NCBI RefSeq assembly: GCF_026410195.1
Contig: NZ_JAPMLM010000065.1
Location: 31,869 to 95,868, forward strand
Direction of reading: 5' to 3'
Length of the DNA stretch: 64,000 bases
Origin: Xanthomarina sp. F2636L
Lineage (GTDB): Bacteria; Bacteroidota; Bacteroidia; Flavobacteriales; Flavobacteriaceae
In this document: positions 47,854 through 56,722 of the stretch, piece after piece
Layout of the letters: every line of letters begins with the position of its first letter
How positions within the stretch are numbered: the first letter of the stretch is position 1
The notes under the pieces: generated by a model
What the model was told of the DNA's origin: nothing
Database searches by the model: none
The model's input: the letters and a program-made list of their open reading frames with translations, nothing else
Translations under genes and position numbers: made by a program

Positions 47854-50166
47854 TTAAACAGAGTCCTTGTCTTTTTTTAACCATGAAAAGAAACCTTTCT
47901 TTTTCTTCTTTTTAAACCTTTCTTTGGTTTTGTCTTTTCCAAATAATTGATTGAAGAAACTGTCTTCCTTAGTATAATCACAGTTTATAGATTTTTTTAC
48001 TTGATCTGATGGCGTTTCAAAAGAAGCATCCGTGATGTTTTTATACGTAGAATCGTTATTCAATTTTTGTAAAAATTTTGCAAACATTGGTAATGCAGAA
48101 TTAGCTCCCTGTCCAATTCTAGTATTACTAAACCCAATTTGCTGATTATCGTTTCCAACCCAGGTTACTGTTACTAGATTTGGTATAATCCCTACAAACC
48201 AGCCATCCTTATTATCTTGTGTTGTTCCTGTCTTACCTGCAATTTCATTTTTTAAATTATAGGTAGAACGTAACCTGTTGGCTGTTCCGTTATTAACGGT
48301 TTCCTTTAAAAACTCTAATATAATTTGTCTGGAATTATCACTATAAGCTTTTTCTACCTTTGAACTTTTAGGATTTAAATCGTCGTAAGTAGCAATAACA
48401 TTTCCATTTTTATCTTCAATTCTCGTAATAAATATTGGTTTTGAAGGGATGCTTTTGTTTACATAAGATGTGTAAGCAGTTGCCAGTTCAATCAAAGTTA
48501 AGTTAGATGTTCCCAAAGCAATAGATGGGACTTTTTCAATATCACTTTCAATTCCCATAGCCTTGGCTTGCGCTATAACTTTGTCCACTCCTGTATCTTG
48601 TAAAATTTTTACTGAAATGGTATTTACAGATCGGCTCAAAGCATATTCTAAAGAATAATTTAATTCTTCGTCTTCAACTTTTGAAGCATTTTTTGGTGTC
48701 CAGTTATCCACATCTGTGTAAGTTACTTCTTTAATGGAAAAATAGGAGCAAGGCTTCATGCCGTTTTCTAAGGCTGCAGTATAAACAATAGGTTTAAAAG
48801 TAGAACCTACCTGACGTTTGCTCTGAGACACGTGGTCGTATTGGAAATATCTATAATCGATACCTCCAACATAGGCTTTTATTGCTCCACTTGTTGGTTC
48901 TATCGACAGGAAACCAGCATTAAGAAATTTGGAGTAGTACTCAAGGCTATCAAGGGTTGAGATGTGTTCAATGGTAGGTTCATCCCAGGAGAATAATTTA
49001 GTTTCCTTGGTTTTTTTCAAGGAATCTTCAATAGCTTGATCTGTTAAACCTTGATTTTTTAAATCTCTATAAGTTTTTAAGCGCTTTTTAGCAGCCAAAA
49101 AAATAGGTTTGTTTTTTAACCAAGGAGCTTGTTGTCCATACCCTTTTTCAAATTGACGTTGCAAACTTGACATGTGTTCTTGCATAGCTTCTTCGGCATA
49201 GCGTTGTATGGTGTTATCTAAAGTTGTGTAAACTTTAAGGCCATCATGAAATAAGCTATAAGCTTCTCCATCAGGATTTTTATACTTTTTTTGTTGAAGA
49301 ATAGAGTCTAATTGTTTTTTTACTTGGGCTCTAAAATATGGAGCCAAGCCTTGATTTGGAGCATAATATTGATAATCTAATTCCATGTCTTTTTCTGTAG
49401 CGTCTCTTGCTGTTTTTTCCGAAATAACGCCTTGGTTTTTCAATAAACTTATAACCAAATCTCTTCGTTCTTGCGACCTTTTTGGATAGAGTCTTGGATT
49501 ATAACCTGTATTGGCTTTTAAAGATCCAATTAGTGTTGCAGCTTGCGAAAGATTTAGAAGCCTTGTTTTTGTATTAAAAAACTTTTGAGAAGCACTTTCA
49601 ATACCATAGGTGTTGTCTGGAAATGGAACCGTATTTAAATATAAAGTAAGGATTTCTTTTTTTGAGTAAATATCTTCAATGCGTCTTGCAACAATGCTCT
49701 CTTTTAGCTTGTTAACAACAATGCTTAAAAAGCCATAATCTTTTCTTCCATATAGATTTTTTGCAAGTTGTAAAGTGATAGTGCTTCCTCCTCCTGATGA
49801 AGCGTCAGATAATAAAATGGTTTTAAAAAAAACCCTTAACAAACTGGTATTATCTATGCCGTTATGTTCGTAAAACCGGGTATCTTCAGTAGCTATTAAG
49901 GCGTCAATTAAATGTTGTGGGAAATCTTTGTAAGCTATGGATTGTCTGTCGTAAATATAAAATTTTCCTATAAGTTCTTCATGAGAATCTAAAACTTGGG
50001 TGGCTTGACTTTGCTTGAGGTTTGCTAATTTCTTTGCTGAAGGTACTTCTCCCCACAAGCCATAATAGATACTTCCATAAAGGCCTAACAAAAGAATAGC
50101 GATAATTATAAAACTATAAGCTAGACGTTTTGTCCATTTTCTAAAAAGTTGGTTTTTTAAAATCAT
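47854..50166 (-). CDS. Class A penicillin-binding protein (PBP1A type)
   Basis: 770 residues. One N-terminal membrane helix (about 14-33), glycosyltransferase domain with EDTRFYEHNGID, GGSTITLQLAKNL and the later QAATLIGSLKANTGYNP (about 60-240), and transpeptidase domain with GSTFKP (Ser about 454), SRSVNTIS and KTGTTQ. Builds and cross-links peptidoglycan. A highly basic C-terminal tail (KKKKKKGFFSWLKKDKDSV) is unusual but common in this lineage. Confidence 0.93.
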   Translation of the reverse strand: MILKNQLFRKWTKRLAYSFIIIAILLLGLYGSIYYGLWGEVPSAKKLANLKQSQATQVLDSHEELIGKFYIYDRQSIAYKDFPQHLIDALIATEDTRFYEHNGIDNTSLLRVFFKTILLSDASSGGGSTITLQLAKNLYGRKDYGFLSIVVNKLKESIVARRIEDIYSKKEILTLYLNTVPFPDNTYGIESASQKFFNTKTRLLNLSQAATLIGSLKANTGYNPRLYPKRSQERRDLVISLLKNQGVISEKTARDATEKDMELDYQYYAPNQGLAPYFRAQVKKQLDSILQQKKYKNPDGEAYSLFHDGLKVYTTLDNTIQRYAEEAMQEHMSSLQRQFEKGYGQQAPWLKNKPIFLAAKKRLKTYRDLKNQGLTDQAIEDSLKKTKETKLFSWDEPTIEHISTLDSLEYYSKFLNAGFLSIEPTSGAIKAYVGGIDYRYFQYDHVSQSKRQVGSTFKPIVYTAALENGMKPCSYFSIKEVTYTDVDNWTPKNASKVEDEELNYSLEYALSRSVNTISVKILQDTGVDKVIAQAKAMGIESDIEKVPSIALGTSNLTLIELATAYTSYVNKSIPSKPIFITRIEDKNGNVIATYDDLNPKSSKVEKAYSDNSRQIILEFLKETVNNGTANRLRSTYNLKNEIAGKTGTTQDNKDGWFVGIIPNLVTVTWVGNDNQQIGFSNTRIGQGANSALPMFAKFLQKLNNDSTYKNITDASFETPSDQVKKSINCDYTKEDSFFNQLFGKDKTKERFKKKKKKGFFSWLKKDKDSV

Positions 50167-50213
50167 GTATTGTTAATCTCGCTTTACAAAGTAACGAATT
50201 ACGAGAGGGTTGC

Positions 50214-50252
50214 GTATAAAAAAACGGAATTAAATTAAAGTTAATTCCGTTT
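50214..50252 (-). terminator. Terminator of the DUF4369 gene
   Basis: On the reverse strand AAACGGAATTAA / TTAATTCCGTTT with a 7-base loop, then TTTTTTATA. Confidence 0.85.
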
Positions 50253-50265
50253 AAATAATCAGGTT

Positions 50266-50961
50266 TTAATACGATTTTCGAAGTGTGAGATACCCATCCA
50301 AGGCTTTTCCATACTTGGATCCTTTAACTTTAGGTGTTAATGAATTGTTTATGGTATCCAGCCATTTTGTTTGGGCATCGTATATTTCTGTTAGTGCTAA
50401 ATAAGGAGCAACCTCGCTGTCTTTGTTGTTAACTGCAAAATTAACAGTATATAAGTATCTGCTTTTAACCAAATCTACCATGGCTTTATTGTTTGAAAGG
50501 ATTTTTATAGAGTCATTTTCTATTTTAGCATCAAAACTCTCTTTTATTAAATCCAATCTTTTACTATCATATCTATCAATTACTTTTAAGTAATCTTCAT
50601 AAAGCTTTTGTTGTTCAGAGCCGGTAATTATTGCATCAGAAACAAAGTTTTTTAATGTAGTATTAATCTCAGTAATGCCTTTGTCAGCAAAAAATATAAT
50701 TCTGTTATTAGTTTCTTTACTGTTGTTTTTATCTAATCGTAGATAAAAAGCTTCAGGAGATTCTAAGTCACTTTTTAATTCAAATTCTGAAGGACCATTT
50801 AAAGCAATCGAATCTGCAATTATTATAACAGAATCTTTTTCTTTTTCAAGATAGACGGTTCCCTTTTTTAATCCTTTTACTTGACCTTTTACAATTAAAT
50901 CAGGGTCTTTTTCACAAGAAACAATAAAAAGAAGGGCTAGTAATACAAATATATTTTTCAT
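50266..50961 (-). CDS. DUF4369 lipoprotein
   Basis: 231 residues from ATG 50961 (MKNIFVLLALLFIVSC lipobox; the ATG at 50988 adds nine residues). N-terminal DUF4369 domain (DLIVKGQVKGLKKGTVYLEK; FELKSDLESPEAFYLRL), which often precedes a thioredoxin domain in TlpA-like proteins; the thioredoxin domain is absent here, and the C-terminal half is helical. Likely periplasmic lipoprotein, role unknown. Confidence 0.78.
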   Translation of the reverse strand: MKNIFVLLALLFIVSCEKDPDLIVKGQVKGLKKGTVYLEKEKDSVIIIADSIALNGPSEFELKSDLESPEAFYLRLDKNNSKETNNRIIFFADKGITEINTTLKNFVSDAIITGSEQQKLYEDYLKVIDRYDSKRLDLIKESFDAKIENDSIKILSNNKAMVDLVKSRYLYTVNFAVNNKDSEVAPYLALTEIYDAQTKWLDTINNSLTPKVKGSKYGKALDGYLTLRKSY

Positions 50962-51013
50962 GAGATTTTTTAGAATTTTGGAGCGCAAATATCATATAAT
51001 TATTTTTCAAATA

Positions 51014-52324
51014 CTAACCTCCTGCCGCTATTCTCATTAAAATAGTGCAACCAATTGCAGCAATAGTACCAATGGCATATCCAAAAACAGCTAGAAGTAC
51101 ACCAACCGTAGCTAAGGATGAATGAAATGCTGAGGCTACAATAGGAGCAGAGGCTGCGCCTCCAACGTTTGCTTGACTTCCAACAGCTAAAAAGAAATAT
51201 GGTGCTTTAATAATTTTAGCTATAATAATTAATAATATGGCATGAATACTCATCCAAATTAAACCAACAGCTATTAATCCAGGATTATCAAAAATAGACA
51301 TAAGGTCTATTTTCATTCCAATAGAAGCAACCAGAATATATATAAAAACTGAACCATATTTACTAGCTCCAGCTCCTTCATAATTCTTAGCTTTCGTAAA
51401 GGATAATAGGACAGCGATAAGGGTTGCAATACTAATCATCCAAAAGAACTGAGAATCTAGAAAAGTAAACGTGTTTCTTAACATTGGAGATTCTATATTT
51501 TTAACGATACCTTTAAATGTAGGAGCTAAGTTGTTTGCTCCAATATGTGCGAAACTTACGGTTCCAAAGGCAATAGCTACAATTATCATAATATCCGCTA
51601 AAGATGGATTACGCTTTACGCTTTTTGCAAAAGAAGTTACTTTTTCTTTTAGAGATTCAATAGCTGAATTGTCTGCACCTAACCATTTATCAATTGCTTT
51701 CGATCGGCCTATTCCAATTAATATGATAGCCATCCAGATGTTGGCAACTACAATATCTACAAAAACCATTTTACCATATTCAGACTGGTTGTATCCATAA
51801 ATCTCTAACATGGCAGTTTGGTTTGCTCCTCCACCAATCCAACTTCCTGCAAGGGTTGAAAGGCCTCTCCAAACAGCATCTGGTCCAGCACCTCCAACAG
51901 TTTCTGGAGACACCATAGAAATCAATAAAATAGCAATGGGTCCACCTATTACTATTCCAAGAGTTCCAGTTAAAAACATAACTAAAGCTTTCCATCCTAA
52001 ATTAAAAACGGCTTTTAAGTCGATACTCAAAGTCATTAATACTAAAGCAGCAGGTAATAAATAACGACTTGCAACATAGTATAAACTAGTACTCTGTTTA
52101 ACAACTTCGCCAGTTTCGGATGTTGTTTCCCATTCTGGAGCAATTAGGCCTGATGTAGTTAAAACAGCTGGAAGCATATATGCCATAAATAGACCTGGAA
52201 CAATTTTATAAAATTTTGGCCAAAATCCTGTTTTTATAGATTCTGTATAAAAAATAAAACCTAACGTTAACATTAGGAGTCCAAATACTATAGTGTCATC
52301 TGTAAAAATTGGTGGCTGTTGCAT
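51014..52324 (-). CDS. DUF819 family membrane protein
   Basis: 436 residues, about eleven membrane segments. Landmarks: GSWIGGGANQTAM (about 160-172) and NVGGAASAPIVASAF near the C-terminus, duplicated helical halves as in the YjcL/DUF819 family of putative carboxylate or keto-acid exporters. The substrate is not known. Divergence from a neighbour cannot be seen; single gene. Confidence 0.85.
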   Translation of the reverse strand: MQQPPIFTDDTIVFGLLMLTLGFIFYTESIKTGFWPKFYKIVPGLFMAYMLPAVLTTSGLIAPEWETTSETGEVVKQSTSLYYVASRYLLPAALVLMTLSIDLKAVFNLGWKALVMFLTGTLGIVIGGPIAILLISMVSPETVGGAGPDAVWRGLSTLAGSWIGGGANQTAMLEIYGYNQSEYGKMVFVDIVVANIWMAIILIGIGRSKAIDKWLGADNSAIESLKEKVTSFAKSVKRNPSLADIMIIVAIAFGTVSFAHIGANNLAPTFKGIVKNIESPMLRNTFTFLDSQFFWMISIATLIAVLLSFTKAKNYEGAGASKYGSVFIYILVASIGMKIDLMSIFDNPGLIAVGLIWMSIHAILLIIIAKIIKAPYFFLAVGSQANVGGAASAPIVASAFHSSLATVGVLLAVFGYAIGTIAAIGCTILMRIAAGG

Positions 52325-52367
52325 ATATTATAATTTGAACTGCAAAGTATAAAAATAATTGGGTATA

Positions 52368-52397
52368 AAAAAAGCAACCTTTTTAAAGTTGCTTTTT
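52368..52397 (-). terminator. Terminator overlapping the end of the Arc-like gene
   Basis: AAAAAAGCAAC / GTTGCTTTTT with TTT/AAA inner pairing; the U run is downstream on the reverse strand. The stem includes the last codons and stop of the small gene. Confidence 0.8.
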
Positions 52398-52556
52398 ATC
52401 TGATTTTTTAGGTTCTCTATTATGTTCTTTAAGTTGTTGCATCAAGATCCATTCAATTTGTCCATTGGTGCTCCTAAACTCATCTGAAGCCCATTTTTCA
52501 ATGGCTTTGAGCATTTCTTCATTAATTCTTAATGCAAAGGCTTTCTTTTTCGACAT
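52383..52556 (-). CDS. Arc-like ribbon-helix-helix DNA-binding protein
   Basis: 57 residues. Starts MSKKKAFALRINEEMLKAIE and continues KWASDEFRSTNGQIEWIL, the beta-strand then two helices of the Arc/MetJ fold; basic tail. Starts one base after the alpha/beta hydrolase stop, so it is the last gene of the SPFH operon. It could autoregulate the operon. No toxin gene adjoins. Confidence 0.8.
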   Translation of the reverse strand: MSKKKAFALRINEEMLKAIEKWASDEFRSTNGQIEWILMQQLKEHNREPKKSDKKQL

Positions 52557-52557
52557 A

Positions 52558-53493
52558 TTATTTTTTTATAAAAACTTCAAGTGTATTTATTAAATCAATA
52601 GATAATGGGTAATCTGGAGAATAGTACGATTTCATGTTATCTTCATCTTTTTCTATGTCTTTTAACACATGGTTCATATTGTCAATAAAAACTAATTCTG
52701 AATCTGGTTTAGCTTCATGAAGTTTGTTAGCTTCATCAAATTTTACCTGAAGATCTTTAGTGCCATTAATAATGAGAACAGGAATATCTAATTTTTTAAT
52801 TTCTTCTGAAGGGTTGTAAGCCATCCAAGTAATAAAAAACGGCTGATTAGGTTTGCTAAACAAATGTGCTAGAGCTGGATTTATTGTCTCTATAGTTCTA
52901 GTTTCTTTTAGCTCGTCTATTTGTTGTTTAGCCATATTACCCATTTCATCACTATATAGTTTGTAGCTATTAATAATGAAATCTCCCATATTTTCACTAA
53001 TTCCAGCTAAGGATACATATTTGTCTACGTTTTCTTGCGCAGCCAGCATAGCCACTAAAGATCCTTGACTATGACCAATTAAGGTAATACTATTAAAACG
53101 ATTATCGTCTTTAAACTTATTAATTGCAAGATTAGCGTCATCCACAAAGCGATCAAAATTTAAATCTGTCATTACAAACTTCATGTTTTCTTCAGTAGAG
53201 GTTCGTTTATCGTACCTGTACAAAGCAATTCCTTTGCCGTTTAGACTATCAGACAATTGCTTAATATAATTTGCATTTATATTTACTCCGGCTTGATTTC
53301 CATTTCTATCTACATTACCAGAACCATGAATAAAAATTGCCAGAGGTTGACTCTTTAAATTTTTATTATAAGATAGTGTACCTGGAAGTTTAACACTGTC
53401 ATTCATTATTAGAATTTCTTCTGAAATAATGTTTTCTTGTGCTACTACCAGCATACCATAAAATAGAGCTAGGTATAATAAGATTTGTTTCAT
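52558..53493 (-). CDS. Secreted alpha/beta hydrolase
   Basis: 311 residues, signal peptide (ends VVAQ, 18). Alpha/beta fold: oxyanion loop IHGSGNVDRNG, nucleophile elbow IGHSQGSL with Ser142, Asp in NGTKDLQVKF and His in MNHVLKD. All catalytic residues present. Third gene of the SPFH-DUF4177-hydrolase-Arc operon. Paralogue of the protein at 54793. Substrate unknown; esterase or peptidase possible. Confidence 0.88.
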   Translation of the reverse strand: MKQILLYLALFYGMLVVAQENIISEEILIMNDSVKLPGTLSYNKNLKSQPLAIFIHGSGNVDRNGNQAGVNINANYIKQLSDSLNGKGIALYRYDKRTSTEENMKFVMTDLNFDRFVDDANLAINKFKDDNRFNSITLIGHSQGSLVAMLAAQENVDKYVSLAGISENMGDFIINSYKLYSDEMGNMAKQQIDELKETRTIETINPALAHLFSKPNQPFFITWMAYNPSEEIKKLDIPVLIINGTKDLQVKFDEANKLHEAKPDSELVFIDNMNHVLKDIEKDEDNMKSYYSPDYPLSIDLINTLEVFIKK

Positions 53494-53507
53494 AATTTAA
53501 AAATTAA

Positions 53508-53666
53508 TTATCTGTTTTTATCTCTTTCAAAAACTATTCGTGCAGAGTTTTCTGCTATATGAATCACTTTCCAACCAGACATAGCGTGTTGATTAAGTGT
53601 ATCTTCTAAACGTTCGTCGTTTTTGCTTAATCCCATTTTCCATGAAATAACTTTGTATTCTTTCAT
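53508..53666 (-). CDS. DUF4177 small protein
   Basis: 52 residues (MKEYKVISWKMGLSKNDERL ... MSGWKVIHIAEN ... RIVFERDK). The YKV...LEDTLN.....GWKVI pattern is the DUF4177 signature. It starts 11 bases after the SPFH gene and ends 14 before the hydrolase. Cytoplasmic, function unknown. Confidence 0.82.
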   Translation of the reverse strand: MKEYKVISWKMGLSKNDERLEDTLNQHAMSGWKVIHIAENSARIVFERDKNR

Positions 53667-53677
53667 TTGTAAGGTGT

Positions 53678-54538
53678 TTAATGATTTAAGGTTCCAGCGT
53701 TAACAATGGGAGAGGCGTCTTTATCTCCACATAAAATAACCATTAGATTACTAACCATAGCTGCTTTTCGTTCGTCGTCAAGATCTATAATTTGTTTTTT
53801 ACTTAACTCGCTAAGAGCCATTTCTACCATACTTACAGCGCCTTCCACAATTTTATGTCTGGCTGCAACAATGGCAGTGGCTTGCTGACGTTTAAGCATG
53901 GCATTAGCAATTTCCTGAGCATAAGCTAGATACCCAATTCTGGCTTCTAGAACTTCAATTCCAGCAATAGATAAACGTTCGTCTATTTCTTTTTCTAAGG
54001 CTTCACTCACTTCATTAACACTAGAACGAAGCGTAATATCCTCAGCAAGACCTTCGTCTGCAAAATTATCGTATGGATACATACTAGCCAATTTTCTAAC
54101 GGCAGCATCTGTTTGTACGCGTACAAAATTTTCGTAATTATCTACGTCAAAAGCTGCTTTGTAGGTGTTTTGAACTCGCCAAACTAGTATAGTACTAATC
54201 ATAACTGGATTCCCAAGCTTATCGTTTACTTTTAAACGCTCACTGTCAAAATTACTGGCACGAAGAGATATTTTCTTTTTTGTATACAACGGATTTGCCC
54301 AATACAAACCATTCTTTTTTATACTGCCAACATATTTTCCAAACAATAATAAGACTCTTGAATTATTTGGTTGTACCATAATAAAACCAAAGGCAATGAA
54401 TAATCCTGTTATTATTGATAATACAAACCATGGATTTTTAGTTGAGGTTACGGCTGCAATACCTCCAAAAAATAATATTAAAAATACAACGAGCATGACA
54501 TAGCCGTTTGCTGGGACGATAATTTTTTCTTCTTTCAT
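53678..54538 (-). CDS. SPFH-domain (stomatin/flotillin-like) membrane protein
   Basis: 286 residues. Two hydrophobic segments at about 11-29 and 33-52, then an SPFH domain (VLLLFGKYVGSIKKNGLYWANPLYTKKKISLR split over about 64-95; NPVMISTILVWRVQNTYKAAFDV; ALEKEIDERLSIAGIEVLEARIGYLAYAQEIANAML) and a coiled-coil C-terminus. Scaffolds membrane microdomains. First gene of the four-gene operon. Confidence 0.9.
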   Translation of the reverse strand: MKEEKIIVPANGYVMLVVFLILFFGGIAAVTSTKNPWFVLSIITGLFIAFGFIMVQPNNSRVLLLFGKYVGSIKKNGLYWANPLYTKKKISLRASNFDSERLKVNDKLGNPVMISTILVWRVQNTYKAAFDVDNYENFVRVQTDAAVRKLASMYPYDNFADEGLAEDITLRSSVNEVSEALEKEIDERLSIAGIEVLEARIGYLAYAQEIANAMLKRQQATAIVAARHKIVEGAVSMVEMALSELSKKQIIDLDDERKAAMVSNLMVILCGDKDASPIVNAGTLNH

Positions 54539-54736
54539 GTGATTAAATTTAGTTTGCTTAATTTATTATGATATTAAAATGATATCATAAAGATATGTAT
54601 AAATATTTTAACCACAAAATCGAGTTTGGCACGGAGATTGAACTATCTATTGTAAATTGATACTACACAAAAAACTTTTTAAAGAGTGTGGTTACTTTTA
54701 AAAAAGGTAGTATTTCATATTTTTGGTTGGTTAGTT

Positions 54737-54774
54737 AAGAAAAGCATCCTATTTAGGGTGCTTTTCTTTTTTTT
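54737..54774. terminator. Strong hairpin terminator with T run on the + strand
   Basis: AAGAAAAGCATCCT / AGGGTGCTTTTCTT, 14 pairs, loop ATTT, then seven T residues on +. It serves the reverse gene at 54793 poorly or bidirectionally; no forward gene precedes it. Confidence 0.7.
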
Positions 54775-54792
54775 ATCAACTAAGAGTATTTA

Positions 54793-55719
54793 TTATTTAA
54801 TGAATTCCAAAATTGCTGGAATTAACTCTGGACTTAGAGTTCTAAAAGATTCATTATAGGATTTGGAATTTTCTAAATCGTCTCCAAGAATAGAAAACAT
54901 TACATGATTCATGTTTTCTATAATTTCTAAACTACCTTCTTTTGAAGCATCTTTTAATAAATGAGCTTCTTCTATAGGAACTTGTAAATCTTTAGTTCCA
55001 TTTATTATTAATGTAGGAATGGTTAGGTCCGCAATTTGTTCCTGAGGATGGTATTGCATCCAACTACTCATAAATGGTTGGTTTTCGATACTAAAAATAG
55101 ATTCTAGAGCAGAAGGGTAGTTGGTAGTTGTTTTTCCCTCTTTCAACTTTTTAAAAGCAGCTTGAGATTCATCAGTTAGTCCTGGAACAGTTTGTTCTAC
55201 TTGATCTAATATTACTTCATCTATAGGTTTTGCAGAGCCTGCAATAGAAATATAGCCAGATATATTTTCTTTTGATGCCAAAATTCCAACCAAACTACCT
55301 TGTCCATGACCTATTATATAGATGTTTTTAAATGTGTTTTTCTCGGTAAAATAGCTTACTGTTGAAATGGCATCATTAATAAAGTCCTCAAAACTAATGG
55401 TTTTGCTAACACTCCCTTTTCTAATTTGTTTTACTATGCGTTTATCGTACCTAAAAGTTGCAATTCCATTATTGGATAGTTCTTCTGCTAATTTTTTTAA
55501 GATATTATTTTTTTGAAAATTCTGATTCCCATTTCTATCTGTTGGACCAGAATCACCAATTATAATAGCTAAGGAAGCATTTTTATTAGATGAAGGAATT
55601 AATAAGGTTCCATCAATAAACTGATTGACTGAGACCTCTTCTTGTATGAAATTGTTTTCTTGTGAGATAATTATAGGGGAACTAAAAAGGAATAAGATTA
55701 AAAGACACTTTAGTTTCAT
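54793..55719 (-). CDS. Alpha/beta hydrolase paralogue lacking the serine nucleophile
   Basis: 308 residues, signal peptide (ends IIISQE). Aligned throughout with the hydrolase at 52558: GDSGPTDRNGNQ, FRYDKRI, NGTKDLQVPIEEA with the Asp, ENMNHVM with the His. The nucleophile elbow reads IGHGQGSL: Gly139 replaces the catalytic Ser (Ser142 in the paralogue). It is therefore probably a non-hydrolytic binding protein or uses another mechanism. Separate transcription unit, 254 bases upstream of the SPFH gene. Confidence 0.85.
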   Translation of the reverse strand: MKLKCLLILFLFSSPIIISQENNFIQEEVSVNQFIDGTLLIPSSNKNASLAIIIGDSGPTDRNGNQNFQKNNILKKLAEELSNNGIATFRYDKRIVKQIRKGSVSKTISFEDFINDAISTVSYFTEKNTFKNIYIIGHGQGSLVGILASKENISGYISIAGSAKPIDEVILDQVEQTVPGLTDESQAAFKKLKEGKTTTNYPSALESIFSIENQPFMSSWMQYHPQEQIADLTIPTLIINGTKDLQVPIEEAHLLKDASKEGSLEIIENMNHVMFSILGDDLENSKSYNESFRTLSPELIPAILEFIK

Positions 55720-55985
55720 AGGTGTTTGTGTATTAAAAAAAATTATTAAATCATCAAAGTCTTATAACGTGAAATTAGCACTAAATTATCTAATAAACAT
55801 ATAATTCTTTACTGAAATAAGTAAGAAAAAAGATGTATTTAGTCGGATTTATATGTTATTTCACCTATAAATGTTAAAATTATATGCATTTCATCGAAAA
55901 TAATAGCTTTTAAACGTTGTTTTTAAAATATAGTTTTACATTTGGAATGTACTAGAATATTACTTTTTAGTTCAATGGATTAATT
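55720..55985. other. AT-rich intergenic region with no gene seen
   Basis: No open frame with protein-like composition, tRNA or repeat recognised on either strand. Holds the promoter of the reverse hydrolase gene, not resolvable by eye. Confidence 0.5.
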
Positions 55986-55997
55986 AATTAATATTTG

Positions 55998-56090
55998 CAT
56001 TATGTTGTTGATACTGGAGACCCTAAATCTAACTACATAATAAAGATGCAAATAAAACTAAACCGAGGTTGAGGGACCTCGGTTTTTTTT
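55998..56090 (+). ncRNA. Candidate small RNA
   Basis: A TATTTG box (55992-55997) in an AT-rich run precedes about 60 bases of mixed composition that end in a strong terminator (AACCGAGGT, loop TGAGGG, ACCTCGGTT, T8; 56061-56090). The only frame is 12 codons from ATG 56002. It lies between two reverse genes, so the forward terminator has no coding partner. Confidence 0.35.
56061..56090 (+). terminator. Terminator on the + strand
   Basis: AACCGAGGT-TGAGGG-ACCTCGGTT followed by eight T. Could also end the reverse alkB-like gene whose stop is at 56089. Confidence 0.85.
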
Positions 56091-56688
56091 ATGCAATAAA
56101 CCGAAAGGTTAAATTAATTCGTTTTCCAATGTCTTTTTTTGTTTTTGGAATTTGATGTAGCCAATAATGTTGCATTTCGTCAGTCATTATTAATAAGCTA
56201 CCATGTTCTAATTTTAGTTGATGTTTTTCGTGTTTTAAAGTTCTATGTCTGAATTTAAATGTGCGTTTAGCTCCAAAACTTACCGAAGCAATGGTTGGGT
56301 TTAATCCTAATTCTTTTTCGTTATCTGCATGCCAACCGTTACTATCACTGCCATCTCTATATAAATTTATAAGCACCGAATTGAATTTGTGTTTTGTAAA
56401 TAGTTCAATTTCCTGTTTTATACTTAAAATTAAACTGCTAAAAGGATTAGGATTCATGGTAATACCAGAGTAGGAGTAAGACTTATTATCTTCACTGTAT
56501 AAAGCTGTTAATCTAGGTTGTTTATGTGTTTTTCCAAAAATGGTAATATTGTCTTGTTGCCATAATACCTGTTCCAACAAGATTTTAAATAATTTGTCTG
56601 CTTGACTTTGGTTGTAAAACTGTGGTATATAAATAAGTTCTGCCTGAGGCAACTTAAAACTGGTTTTTTCTGAAGAAAACAAATCCAT
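56089..56688 (-). CDS. AlkB-like 2-oxoglutarate/Fe(II) dioxygenase
   Basis: 199 residues. HxD in NGWHADNEKELG (about 118-129), distal His in QHYWLHQIPK, and the RINLTFR arginines that bind 2-oxoglutarate. Belongs to the short AlkB group that repairs alkylated nucleic acids. Cytoplasmic, alone on its strand. Confidence 0.9.
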   Translation of the reverse strand: MDLFSSEKTSFKLPQAELIYIPQFYNQSQADKLFKILLEQVLWQQDNITIFGKTHKQPRLTALYSEDNKSYSYSGITMNPNPFSSLILSIKQEIELFTKHKFNSVLINLYRDGSDSNGWHADNEKELGLNPTIASVSFGAKRTFKFRHRTLKHEKHQLKLEHGSLLIMTDEMQHYWLHQIPKTKKDIGKRINLTFRFIA

Positions 56689-56722
56689 CCTATATTTTTT
56701 TTCTCTAAATTAGCCAAAGTCT

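Noticed and set aside
52383..52556. Antitoxin of a toxin-antitoxin pair
   Set aside because: No small toxin frame next to it; it belongs to the SPFH operon.
56002..56040. 12-codon frame in the candidate small RNA
   Set aside because: Too short and with no attenuator-type codon bias.
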